Source of the DNA: Gammaproteobacteria bacterium
GTDB lineage: Bacteria; Pseudomonadota; Gammaproteobacteria; Steroidobacterales; Steroidobacteraceae
Assembly (NCBI GenBank): GCA_027315105.1
Contig: DAHUYP010000064.1
Coordinates: 1-64,000, forward strand
Reading direction: 5' to 3'
DNA length: 64,000 nucleotides
Positions within the stretch are counted from its first letter, which is position 1. Each line of letters begins with the position of its first letter. Made by a program: the position numbers and the translations under genes. Under the pieces are notes generated by a model. That model was not told where the DNA came from. It worked only from the letters and a program-made list of their open reading frames with translations, and did no database searches. Shown in pieces: positions 8,461-19,033 of the stretch.

Positions 8461-9162
8461 ATGACGGCCATGACCTTGCGGCTCTACGAACTGGCGGGCG
8501 CGCAGAGCGATCGACGATTCAGTCCCTATTGCTGGCGCGTGCGCCTGGCGCTGGCCCACAAGGGCCTGCCGGTCGACACCATCCCATGGCGGTTGACCGA
8601 CAAGCAGGCGATCGCGCCGTCGAGCCAGGAGCGCGTGCCGGTGCTGGTGGACCGCGGCCGCTGGCTGTCGGACTCGTGGGAGATCGCGCAGTACCTGGAG
8701 GCGGCCTATCCGGATGCGCCGTCGCTGTTCGGCGGCGCGGCGGGCCAGGCGCTGAGCCTGCTGCATACCAGGTATGGCGATACGTTGAATGCGGCGATCT
8801 TCCGCTTCGTCGCGCTCGACATCTGGCGGCACCTGCACGAGCAGGACCGCGACTATTTCCGCACCACCCGCGAGCGGCGCGTCGGCATGCCGCTCGAGAC
8901 GCTGGTCGGCGATCGCGACCAGCGCCTGGCCGCGTTTCGCGACAGCCTCGCGCCGCTGCGCCTGACCCTCAAGGCACAGCCGTTCCTGGGCGGGGAGCGG
9001 CCGCTGTATGCCGATTATGCGGTGTTCGGCGCGTTCCAGTGGGCGCGCTGCATCAGCCCGTACGCGCTGCTGGCGGCCGAGGATCCGATCGCGCTCTGGC
9101 GCGCCCGCCTGCTGGACGCGTTCGACGGCCTGGCGCGCGCGGCGCCGGGCTACGATGCGTAG
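8461..9162 (+). CDS. Glutathione S-transferase family protein
   Basis: 233-residue cytosolic GST. The N-terminal thioredoxin-like domain (about 5-85) has FSPYCWRVRLALAHKGL with a Ser-Pro-Tyr-Cys active-site-like stretch and the cis-Pro segment ERVPVLVD followed by SDSWEIAQYLE, which binds the glutathione glutamyl end. The C-terminal all-helical domain covers about 95-230. The SPYC pattern resembles the beta-etherase/LigE-like branch, but the substrate cannot be assigned. An in-frame ATG at 8470 is an equally plausible start. It follows the efflux gene closely, so the pair may form a detoxification unit, and it converges on dnaE2 with four bases between stops. Confidence 0.88.
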   Translation: MTAMTLRLYELAGAQSDRRFSPYCWRVRLALAHKGLPVDTIPWRLTDKQAIAPSSQERVPVLVDRGRWLSDSWEIAQYLEAAYPDAPSLFGGAAGQALSLLHTRYGDTLNAAIFRFVALDIWRHLHEQDRDYFRTTRERRVGMPLETLVGDRDQRLAAFRDSLAPLRLTLKAQPFLGGERPLYADYAVFGAFQWARCISPYALLAAEDPIALWRARLLDAFDGLARAAPGYDA

Positions 9163-9166
9163 GCGG

Positions 9167-12267
<3,101 letters not shown>

Positions 12268-12271
<4 letters not shown>

Positions 12272-13650
12272 ACCCACAGCCCCTGCAGATACCAGCCGCC
12301 GTGGCGCAGATCGTGAAACACCCACAACCTCGCACCATCCGCGCCGCGCGCCACATAGTAATCGCGCGCGGCATCGCCGTCGTCCCACCAGCCGCTTTCG
12401 ATGCGCTCCGGGCCGCTCAGCAGCTCGGGCGCAGCCTCGATGCGCCGCGGGGCCGGCAGCAGCGCACAGGGGCGCATCGGCAGCATCGCCGGCGCGCCGG
12501 CGCCGGCGATCTCGCCGCTCTCGCGGCTCTCGCGCGGCGGCCGATGCCCGTGCCGCGGCGCGACGCAATCCCAGGCGCGCTCCGGCCGGTAATCGGCCCG
12601 GCTCTGCAGGCCCTGGATCCGGCTCTCGCCAAGCCGCGCCCGCAGCCGATCGAGCAGCAACTGCAGCTGCTGCAGCCGTTGCGCATCGCTGCCGAACAGA
12701 TCCGCCTGCACGATGGCCGGGGACGTGAACTCGAGGGCCTGCAGGATCAGCGCGCTCACCGGGGCCTCGAGCAGCGTGCGCTGCAGGCGCTCGCGCGCGA
12801 GCAGCAGGAATTGCGCCGCATCGCGCGCGGGCGCGGACAGACCGATCGTCACGCTGCCGGCAGGATGGCGGCGGTGCTCGAACTCGAGCGTGAAGTGCAG
12901 CACCGAGCAATCGCGGCCGCGAAGATAGCCCTGGAATTCCAGCAGCAGCCGCTGCAGCGGGAACAGCAGCGCGTTCGTATCATGCACCTCGCCGCCGAAC
13001 TCGCAGCGCGCGCGATAGGCCGCAGGCGCACGCCAGGCGGGCCGCGGGTCGCTCGCCGCGCCGCACAGGCGCTGCAGATAAAGGCTGGTCTCGGGTCCGA
13101 AGCGGCGCGCGATCGCGGCAGCAGGCAATGCGAGCACCTGGCCGATGCAACGCAGCCCGGCCGATTGCAATGCGCTCAGAATCGCCTCCGGCAGGGCCAG
13201 CAGCGACAGCGGCAATGGCTCGAGCCGCGCGCGCAGCTGCGGCAGCGTGAACGCGCAGCGCTGCGGCGGGGTGCGCGTGCCGACGGGCGCGTCGACATGC
13301 GTCAGCAAGGCGGCGCCGCTGGGCGAGGGCGCGAGCGCGCAGACATGGCTGTAGCCCAGCAGCGTCAGGCCGGCTTCGAGCTGCGCGAGCAGCGCGGCGT
13401 GGCCGCCGAACAGGGCGCGGCTGGCACCGAGCTCGAGCCAGAGCAACGGCTCATCGGCCAGGTGATAACTGACCAGGCTGGTCCACTGGTAGGCCCAGCC
13501 GGCCAGGCGCTCGATCGCTGCGCGCTCGACGGCGGCACGCTCCATGACGGCGTGCCCGGTGCTGCAATCCGCGGTGCTCGCCGCGCGCTGCGCGACGGCC
13601 GCGAGCGCTTCATGCGCCAGCCGCGGCAAGCGGATGCACAGCCACAGCAT
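12268..13650 (-). CDS. imuB: ImuB, catalytically dead Y-family polymerase homologue
   Basis: 460-residue Y-family polymerase relative that links ImuA and DnaE2 to the sliding clamp. The N-terminus MLWLCIRLPRLAHEAL replaces the usual metal-binding Asp-x-Asp start, as expected for ImuB, which lacks polymerase activity. The middle carries the little-finger-like region. QADLFG at residues 315-320 (12691-12708) fits the beta-clamp binding consensus QxxLF. The C-terminal segment with DYYVARGADGARLWVF is the ImuB tail domain. The start at 13650 lies 41 bases inside the 3' end of imuA; the stop overlaps dnaE2. Confidence 0.93.
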
Positions 13651-14287
13651 CGGCGCTCCTGCAATGCAGCCGCAGACCGGCGCGGCCAGCGCGCGACTTG
13701 TGGATCTCGACCATGACGCCGTCGGCCGCGGCGTGCAGTCGCAGCCGCAAGGCGGCCGGTGAGGCCTCGCGCGCCGCCTCGGGCGGCCGATAAAGAACGC
13801 CGAGGCTGCCGCCGGCCTCGGCCGCGAGCTGCAGGCGGCGCACGTTCCTGTCGACGATATGCGCCGGCCAGCCGAGCACGGCGCCGACCGCCGGGCAGCG
13901 CAGCGCCTGTTCCGCGGCCCACAAGGATTCCTGCAGGCTGCCGGTCTGGATGAGCAGCAGGCGTTCGAGCGGCAAGCCGCGCGCGGCGAGTGCGGGCGCG
14001 TACGGCAGATAGGGCGGGGCGATCCAGGCAATGTAGCGACCGGTGCGCGCCAGCCTCGACAGGGCGGGCATCAACAATGCCAGCTCGCCGATGCCGGCCG
14101 CATCGCTCATCAATTCCGTGACGGCGCCGATGGGCCAGCCGCCCCCCGGCAGGTTGGCATCGAGCTCGGGGAAGCCCGAAGGCGCCGCCGCCGGCGTGCT
14201 GCGCCGGGCAGTCCCGGTGCGGCACAGCTGCGCGAGCTGTTCGAGCAGCGCGCTGCGCTGCGGATCGCCGGCCGCGGGCGCCGTCAC
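13610..14287 (-). CDS. imuA: ImuA, SOS mutasome RecA/SulA-like protein
   Basis: 225-residue ImuA, a RecA-fold relative (sometimes labelled SulA-like) that works with ImuB and DnaE2 in damage-induced mutagenesis. Conserved ImuA features seen: FPELDANLPGGGWPIGAVTEL at the start of the domain, the IAWIAPPYLPYAPAL block, and LLIQTGSLQESLWAAEQAL. The Walker A is degenerate, as in the family. Translation starts at GTG 14287, overlapping the lexA stop (GTGA), and the 3' end overlaps imuB by 41 bases, so all four cassette genes are coupled. Confidence 0.9.
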   Translation of the reverse strand: MTAPAAGDPQRSALLEQLAQLCRTGTARRSTPAAAPSGFPELDANLPGGGWPIGAVTELMSDAAGIGELALLMPALSRLARTGRYIAWIAPPYLPYAPALAARGLPLERLLLIQTGSLQESLWAAEQALRCPAVGAVLGWPAHIVDRNVRRLQLAAEAGGSLGVLYRPPEAAREASPAALRLRLHAAADGVMVEIHKSRAGRAGLRLHCRSADAVAVHPLAAAGA

Positions 14288-14958
14288 ACGAACTCCTCGC
14301 CCCGATGCGGCAGCTGCGTGCGAACGATGCCGACCACCACGCCTTCGATCTGGCAGTCCTCGCGGCGCAGATCGATCTCGAGCGCTGCGAACTCGGGATT
14401 GGCCGGCTCGAGCCGCAGCAGCGCCCCCTGGCGGCGGTAGTACTTGACCGTGGCCTCATCGCCCAGCCGCGCAACCACGATCTGCCCATTCGCGGCCTGC
14501 GGCGTGCGGTGCACGGCGAGGATGTCGCGATGCGCGATGCCGGCATCGCGCATGCTCTGGCCGTGAGCGCGCAGCAGAAAATCGGCGCGCGGACGAAACA
14601 GGGCCGGATCGATCGCGATCCGCTCCTCGAGGTTGCTCAGCGCGAGGGTGGGGACACCCGCCGCCACGCGACCGTAGAGAGGCAGCAGCGCGGGCTCGAT
14701 ACCGGCGGGCGGATCGTGGGGCAGCAGACGAATGCCGCGTGCGACACCGGGCTCGAGCGCCAGGTAACCCTTGCGCTCGAGCGCGCGCAGGTGCTGCTCG
14801 ATGCCTTGGCGGTTGCGCAGGCGCAGTGCCTGTGCCAGATCGGCGCGCGTCGGCGGCCGGCCATGGTGCGCCATGAACTGGCGGATGAGCCGCAGGATCT
14901 GCTGCTGGCGCGGGCTCGGCTGGTGCAGGTTCGATGTACGGGGGGTATCGGATACCAT
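14284..14958 (-). CDS. lexA: LexA repressor heading the imuAB-dnaE2 operon
   Basis: SOS repressor and self-cleaving serine protease, 224 residues from the ATG at 14958. The winged helix (about 15-80) has RPPTRADLAQALRLRNRQGIEQ-type sequence. The cleavage site Ala100-Gly101 (GRVAAGVP), nucleophile Ser135 (GQSM) and general base Lys172 (TVKYY) are all present, so autocleavage on RecA filaments is expected. An in-frame ATG at 15006 would add 16 residues. Neither start has a clear Shine-Dalgarno. A 24-bp palindrome (14951-14974) covers the ATG at 14958, pointing to autoregulation. The sequence at the DNA-contact helix differs from E. coli LexA, consistent with a different operator. There could be a second, global lexA elsewhere in the genome. 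Confidence 0.94.
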   Translation of the reverse strand: MVSDTPRTSNLHQPSPRQQQILRLIRQFMAHHGRPPTRADLAQALRLRNRQGIEQHLRALERKGYLALEPGVARGIRLLPHDPPAGIEPALLPLYGRVAAGVPTLALSNLEERIAIDPALFRPRADFLLRAHGQSMRDAGIAHRDILAVHRTPQAANGQIVVARLGDEATVKYYRRQGALLRLEPANPEFAALEIDLRREDCQIEGVVVGIVRTQLPHRGEEFV

Positions 14959-14974
14959 ACGTTTGTATGGTATC
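14951..14974 (-). promoter_or_regulatory. Candidate LexA operator palindrome at the lexA start
   Basis: GATACCATAC, four bases GTTT, then GTATGGTATC: a perfect 10-bp inverted repeat, overlapping the ATG at 14958. It does not match the E. coli CTGT-N8-ACAG box. The inner ATAC-N4-GTAT is close to GTAC-N4-GTGC, which I recall as the box reported for LexA2 proteins encoded with imuA-imuB-dnaE2 in some pseudomonads and xanthomonads. Function as operator is inference from symmetry and position. Confidence 0.7.
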
Positions 14975-14993
14975 GGTTCACGCGGCGAAAAGC

Positions 14994-15027
14994 AGCCGCC
15001 TGCCATGGAGAGCCGCCTGCCATGGAG
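14994..15027. repeat. Perfect 17-bp tandem duplication in the lexA leader
   Basis: AGCCGCCTGCCATGGAG occurs twice without a gap (14994-15010, 15011-15027). On the minus strand each copy carries CTCCATGG, so the leader of lexA has two ATGs (15006 and 15023) in different frames. An AT-rich island at 15028-15066, unusual in this GC-rich window, follows directly. On the minus strand it contains TTCAAC, 16 bases, TATTTT, a plausible promoter for the SOS operon. Confidence 0.9.
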
Positions 15028-15186
15028 ATAAAAATAGTTTATAAAACAATCTGTTGAAAAATAACCCGGCCTCGATCACCATCAGGCCGCTGACCGCTCA
15101 TCGGTCACGAGTCAGGCGGGGTGTAGCGCGCGCCTTGCGTCGAGAGTGCACGGAAGGCAGCGCTGGACTGGCCATCGGGACCGAGC

Positions 15187-16008
15187 ATGAAACATCAGTC
15201 AGATCGGGGTGGGTCGCGACTTCCGCGGCCGCTGTTTCGTGCGGCGCGCTCGCTGTCCAGAGTGCAATACAACCTGCGCGGCGACATTCATCGGCTGCTG
15301 CACCGGCGCCGCAGGATCGACGACCTGAGGCGGTTCGAGCGCCGCTGGTTCTCCCAGAACGGCGAGGACGGCATCCTGCGGATCATCTTCGAGACGATCG
15401 GCGTGACCAACAGGTTCTGCGTCGAATTCGGCGTCGAGGATGGCCGGCAATGCAATACCCGCTATCTGCTCGAGAAGGCGGGATGGACCGGATTGCGCAT
15501 GGATGGCGCCGACCACGACGCTCGGTTCGGCACGATACGGAAGGAATTCATCACCGCGGAGAACATCTGTGCGCTGTTCGCAAAGTACGCGGTGCCGCGG
15601 GAATTCGACCTGTTGTCGATCGATATCGACGGCAACGACTACTGGGTATGGCGCGCGATCGAGGGCTATGGCCCGCGGGTCGTGGTGATCGAATACAACA
15701 GCTCGCTGCCGCCCGATCAGAGCAGGGTCATCGCCTACGATCCGGCCTTCCAGTGGGATGGCACGAATTATTTCGGCGCCAGCCTGCTCGCGCTGGCCAG
15801 GCTCGGGCGCAGCAAGGGCTATACGCTGGTTGGCTGCGAGAGCCAGGGCGTGAACGCATTCTTCGTGCGAGATGACCTCATCGGCGAGCGCTTCACGGTC
15901 CGATCGGTCGCGGAGCGGTATGCGGCGCCGGGATACGGGGTGGTTCGGGACGGCCGATTCATCGGCCATCGTCCGACGCCGCGGATCGCCGAGATGGTGC
16001 AGGTCTGA
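15187..16008 (+). CDS. FkbM-like SAM-methyltransferase-fold protein, function unknown
   Basis: 273-residue soluble protein, isolated between the SOS operon (divergent) and the c-di-GMP gene (convergent, 43 bases away). The core SQNGEDGILRIIF, FCVEFGVEDGRQCNT and FDLLSIDIDGNDYWVW blocks look like a Rossmann-type FkbM-related methyltransferase: an acidic residue after the first strand (VEFG), then the DIDG loop. The first 30 residues are basic. I know of related uncharacterised proteins near polysaccharide genes, but none is next to it here, so the substrate is unknown. GGGA six bases before the ATG supports this start. Confidence 0.7.
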   Translation: MKHQSDRGGSRLPRPLFRAARSLSRVQYNLRGDIHRLLHRRRRIDDLRRFERRWFSQNGEDGILRIIFETIGVTNRFCVEFGVEDGRQCNTRYLLEKAGWTGLRMDGADHDARFGTIRKEFITAENICALFAKYAVPREFDLLSIDIDGNDYWVWRAIEGYGPRVVVIEYNSSLPPDQSRVIAYDPAFQWDGTNYFGASLLALARLGRSKGYTLVGCESQGVNAFFVRDDLIGERFTVRSVAERYAAPGYGVVRDGRFIGHRPTPRIAEMVQV

Positions 16009-16051
16009 TGCGCTTGCGGCACGCGCTGAGCGCCTGCCGGCGGCTCGATCC

Positions 16052-17803
16052 CTACCGACCGTCGCCGGCAGGTTCGTTCGCCGCGGCGGCGAACGCCGAG
16101 CTCAGGAACCAGGCGTCGATCTGCGCCAGCGGCATGGGCCGGGCATAGAGATAGCCCTGGAACAGGCTCGCGCCGAGCGCCGTGAGCTGGCGGCGCGCCA
16201 GATCGGTCTCGACGCCCTCGATCACCACCTGCATGCCGAAGCTGCGGCCGATGGACAGCGCGGCGGCGATGATGGTCTCGCCGCCCTGGCCGAGGCTCGC
16301 GACGAAGGAGCTGTCGACCTTCATGGTGTCGGCGGGGAAGCGCTGCAGGTAGGCGAGCGAGGAGTAACCGGTGCCGAAGTCGTCGATCGCCACGGCGATG
16401 CCGCGGGTGCGCAGCTGCATCACCAGTGCCAGCACCCGCTCGGCGTCCTGCGAGAACACCGATTCGGTCAGCTCCAGCTCCAGCTCCTGCGGCTGCAGCG
16501 TCGCGGCGCTCAGCGCATCGTCCAGCTCGGTCAGGAAGCCGTCGTGCAGCAGCTGCTGCATGGAGACGTTGACGGCGACGCGCGCGCAATAGCGGCCGGC
16601 GAGCTGGCGGGCCTCGCGGCAGGCGCGGCGCAGGATCCACTGCCCGAGCCGCGGCATGTCGCCGCTCTCCTCGGCCAGCTGGATGAACTGCGACGGCGGT
16701 ATCGATCCCAGGCTCGGGTGCTGCCAGCGCGCCAGCGCCTCGAGCGTGCGCACGCAGCAGGCCTTGCTGTCGATGATCGGCTGGTAGTGCAGATGCAGGG
16801 CGTCGGCTTCGATCGCCTCGCGCAGCGCCACCAGCATCTGATAGCGATATTCGACGCGGTGCGCCCAATCGGCGCGGAACAGGCACGACACGCCGCCGCC
16901 GCGCAGCCTGGCCTGGCGCGCGGCGATGCCGGCGAATTTGATCGCGGTCTGCGCATCCCCGGTGTGCAGCGGCACTCCGGCGATGCCGATGCTGGCGCGT
17001 ATGCGCTGCACGGTGTGCTGCAGCGAGATGGGCACCGCCAGCTGCGCGATCAGGGCATCGGTGCCGGCGAGCACGGCGGTCTCATCGACGAAATCGACCG
17101 GCAGCAGGACCGCGAATTGCTCGTCGCCCCAGCGGCCGATGCCCAGCGCCGCGGGGCAGTGCTCGCGCAGCCGGCGTCCGATCACCTGCAGTACCTGGTC
17201 GCCGGCGGCGTGCCCCTGCACCGCATTGATGTCGCGCAGATTCTCGATGTTGATCATCAGCAGCGCGCAGGCGCGCGACTCGTCGGTGCGGTCGGCCTGG
17301 TCGCAGATCGATTGCAGCATCTCGGTGAAGTGCGTGCGGCTCGCCAGGCCGGTGACCGGATCCTGGCTGACGATCTGCGCGGTCAGCGCCCGGCGCAGAC
17401 CGGTGTTCTCGATGCTGGCCTGGCAGAAGTGTTCGACCGCGGCTTCCACGGCGGCGTGCAGCTCCGGCGGCGGACAGGGCTTGCTCAGGAATTTCAGCAC
17501 CTGCGCCTCGTTGACGGCCGCGATCGCGGCGCGCAGATCGGTCTGACCGGTCAGCAGCACGCGTCCGGCGGCGGGCGCCAGCGTGCGCGCGCGCGCCAGG
17601 AAGGTGGCGCCGTCCATGCGCGGCATGCGCATGTCCGAGACGATGGCAGCGACGTCGCGGTCGCGACGCAGCACCTCCAGGCCCTCCGCGCCGCTGAGCG
17701 CGGTCACGATCTCATAGCGGCGGCCGAGCTGCAGGCTCAGGCCTTCGAGCACCTGCGGCTCGTCATCGACGCAGAGTACCTTGTGGCGGCGATTCTCGGC
17801 CAT
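16052..17803 (-). CDS. Response regulator with degenerate GGDEF and EAL domains (c-di-GMP phosphodiesterase)
   Basis: 583 residues: receiver (about 8-125; Asp57 phospho-acceptor, Lys108 in LSKPC), GGDEF-like domain (about 145-305) and EAL domain (about 320-560). The cyclase is degenerate: the signature reads WGDEQ at 225-229, and the first metal Asp is replaced (NIENLRDIN, Asn185). The EAL side keeps the expected catalytic residues: E355-A-L, Asn of VNVS, Glu of ELTES, DDFGTG, Lys of MKVDSSF, EGVET and the Gln of FQGYLYARP. It should therefore hydrolyse c-di-GMP to pGpG under receiver control. It is third in an operon behind a histidine kinase and a REC-HDOD protein, 24 bases after the latter. 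Confidence 0.93.
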   Translation of the reverse strand: MAENRRHKVLCVDDEPQVLEGLSLQLGRRYEIVTALSGAEGLEVLRRDRDVAAIVSDMRMPRMDGATFLARARTLAPAAGRVLLTGQTDLRAAIAAVNEAQVLKFLSKPCPPPELHAAVEAAVEHFCQASIENTGLRRALTAQIVSQDPVTGLASRTHFTEMLQSICDQADRTDESRACALLMINIENLRDINAVQGHAAGDQVLQVIGRRLREHCPAALGIGRWGDEQFAVLLPVDFVDETAVLAGTDALIAQLAVPISLQHTVQRIRASIGIAGVPLHTGDAQTAIKFAGIAARQARLRGGGVSCLFRADWAHRVEYRYQMLVALREAIEADALHLHYQPIIDSKACCVRTLEALARWQHPSLGSIPPSQFIQLAEESGDMPRLGQWILRRACREARQLAGRYCARVAVNVSMQQLLHDGFLTELDDALSAATLQPQELELELTESVFSQDAERVLALVMQLRTRGIAVAIDDFGTGYSSLAYLQRFPADTMKVDSSFVASLGQGGETIIAAALSIGRSFGMQVVIEGVETDLARRQLTALGASLFQGYLYARPMPLAQIDAWFLSSAFAAAANEPAGDGR

Positions 17804-17827
17804 GGTGCGCGCTCTGCCCGGGCGGCG

Positions 17828-19033
17828 TCATTCAGCCGCAAGCCGTTGCGCCAGCTGCGCATCGGCGTCGGTGTCGATGTTCCAGGCGCGCAGGCAGCGC
17901 ACGACCTCGGGGCGGGCGACGAACGCGGCATCGAGCCGGTCGAGCAGCCTGGCCGGCTGCTCGGCGGTGGCGTCGATGACCGCGTCGGCGACGTGCACGG
18001 CCGCGAGCACCTGCGTCTGCCCGTGTTGCACGTGACTGGGCGTGTGGTGATAGGCCACGGCCTCGATCAGGTCCAGCGGCAGGCCCCAGAGGCCCAGCAG
18101 GTAGGCCCCGACCTGCGGGTGGGCGACGCCGAATAGCTGCGCCTCGACCTCGTGGCAGGGGCGTTGCGAGCTGCGGGCCAGCGCGACCATGCGCTCGAAC
18201 TGCGACGGTGAGCCGAGTGCCAGCACGGCTTCGCCGATGTCGAGCAGCAGCGCCGCGGTGAACGCCTCGTCGGCCTGGCGCGATTCGCGCAGCAGCGTGC
18301 GCGCGAGGCACGCCTTGCGCAGCGAGCGCGCCTGCAGGTCCTGCAGCAGCTTGCCCGCGGCCGGCGAGTCCTCCAGTGCATTGAACACGCGGGCCGACAG
18401 CGCCAGCGACTTGATCATCTCCATGCCGACGTAGGTGACGGCGGCCTGTATCGAGGTGATCGGCGCGCTGCGGCGGAAGAACGCCGAGTTGACGAGCTGC
18501 AGCACCCGGATGCACAGCGAACTGTCCTTGCTCACGATCTGCGTGATGTCGGCGGTGTGCGCATTGGGCTGCGACATCGCGGCCGACAGCGCCTGGAAGG
18601 TCTGCGCCGTCGCCGGCAGCGTGCCGAGCCTGCCGATCAATGCGCGGACGGGCTCGTGCTGCAGGATCGCGCGCAGCGAGCAGGCACGATCGACCACCTC
18701 GCACAGCGCCTCCGCGCTGCAGGGCTTGCTCAGGAACTGATGCGTGACCGCTATGGCGCGCACCATGGCCCCGTCGTCCACGCTGCCGCACAGGCACAGC
18801 CGCACGACGCCCGGGTGGCGATCGCGCACCTCGGCCAGCAACTGCGGCCCGTCCATGATCGGCAGGTCGATATCGGCGACGATGGCGTCGAAGGCCTGCC
18901 GGTCGAGCTCGGCCAGCGCCGCGGCGCCGGTGCCGACAAACACCAGCTGCCACGGCGGCCGCTGCTGCGAGAGACCCCGTCGCAGGCTCTCGCACACCAG
19001 CGGCTCGTCATCCACGAACAGCACCGTTCTCAT
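17828..19033 (-). CDS. Response regulator with HDOD output domain
   Basis: 401 residues: receiver domain (about 3-120; acidic pair VDDE, phospho-acceptor Asp54, Lys of LSKPC) followed by an HDOD domain (about 135-340: LPATAQTFQALSAAM, VLQLVNSAFF, AVTYVGMEMIKSLALS). At the HD position the sequence reads LLDIGEAVL, so hydrolase ligands are incomplete, as usual for HDOD. The AYHHTP segment near 345 is retained. It starts inside the kinase stop (ATGA at 19030-19033) and is followed by the REC-GGDEF-EAL gene. The likely partner is the kinase in the same operon. The output mechanism is unknown. Confidence 0.92.
   Translation of the reverse strand: MRTVLFVDDEPLVCESLRRGLSQQRPPWQLVFVGTGAAALAELDRQAFDAIVADIDLPIMDGPQLLAEVRDRHPGVVRLCLCGSVDDGAMVRAIAVTHQFLSKPCSAEALCEVVDRACSLRAILQHEPVRALIGRLGTLPATAQTFQALSAAMSQPNAHTADITQIVSKDSSLCIRVLQLVNSAFFRRSAPITSIQAAVTYVGMEMIKSLALSARVFNALEDSPAAGKLLQDLQARSLRKACLARTLLRESRQADEAFTAALLLDIGEAVLALGSPSQFERMVALARSSQRPCHEVEAQLFGVAHPQVGAYLLGLWGLPLDLIEAVAYHHTPSHVQHGQTQVLAAVHVADAVIDATAEQPARLLDRLDAAFVARPEVVRCLRAWNIDTDADAQLAQRLAAE

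Noticed and set aside
16052-17803. A functional diguanylate cyclase
   Set aside because: The signature is WGDEQ and a metal-binding Asp is replaced by Asn, so only the EAL activity is proposed.
15872-18136. A 754-codon plus-strand frame opposite the REC-GGDEF-EAL and REC-HDOD genes
   Set aside because: Antisense to two multi-domain proteins with intact motifs; no recognisable product.
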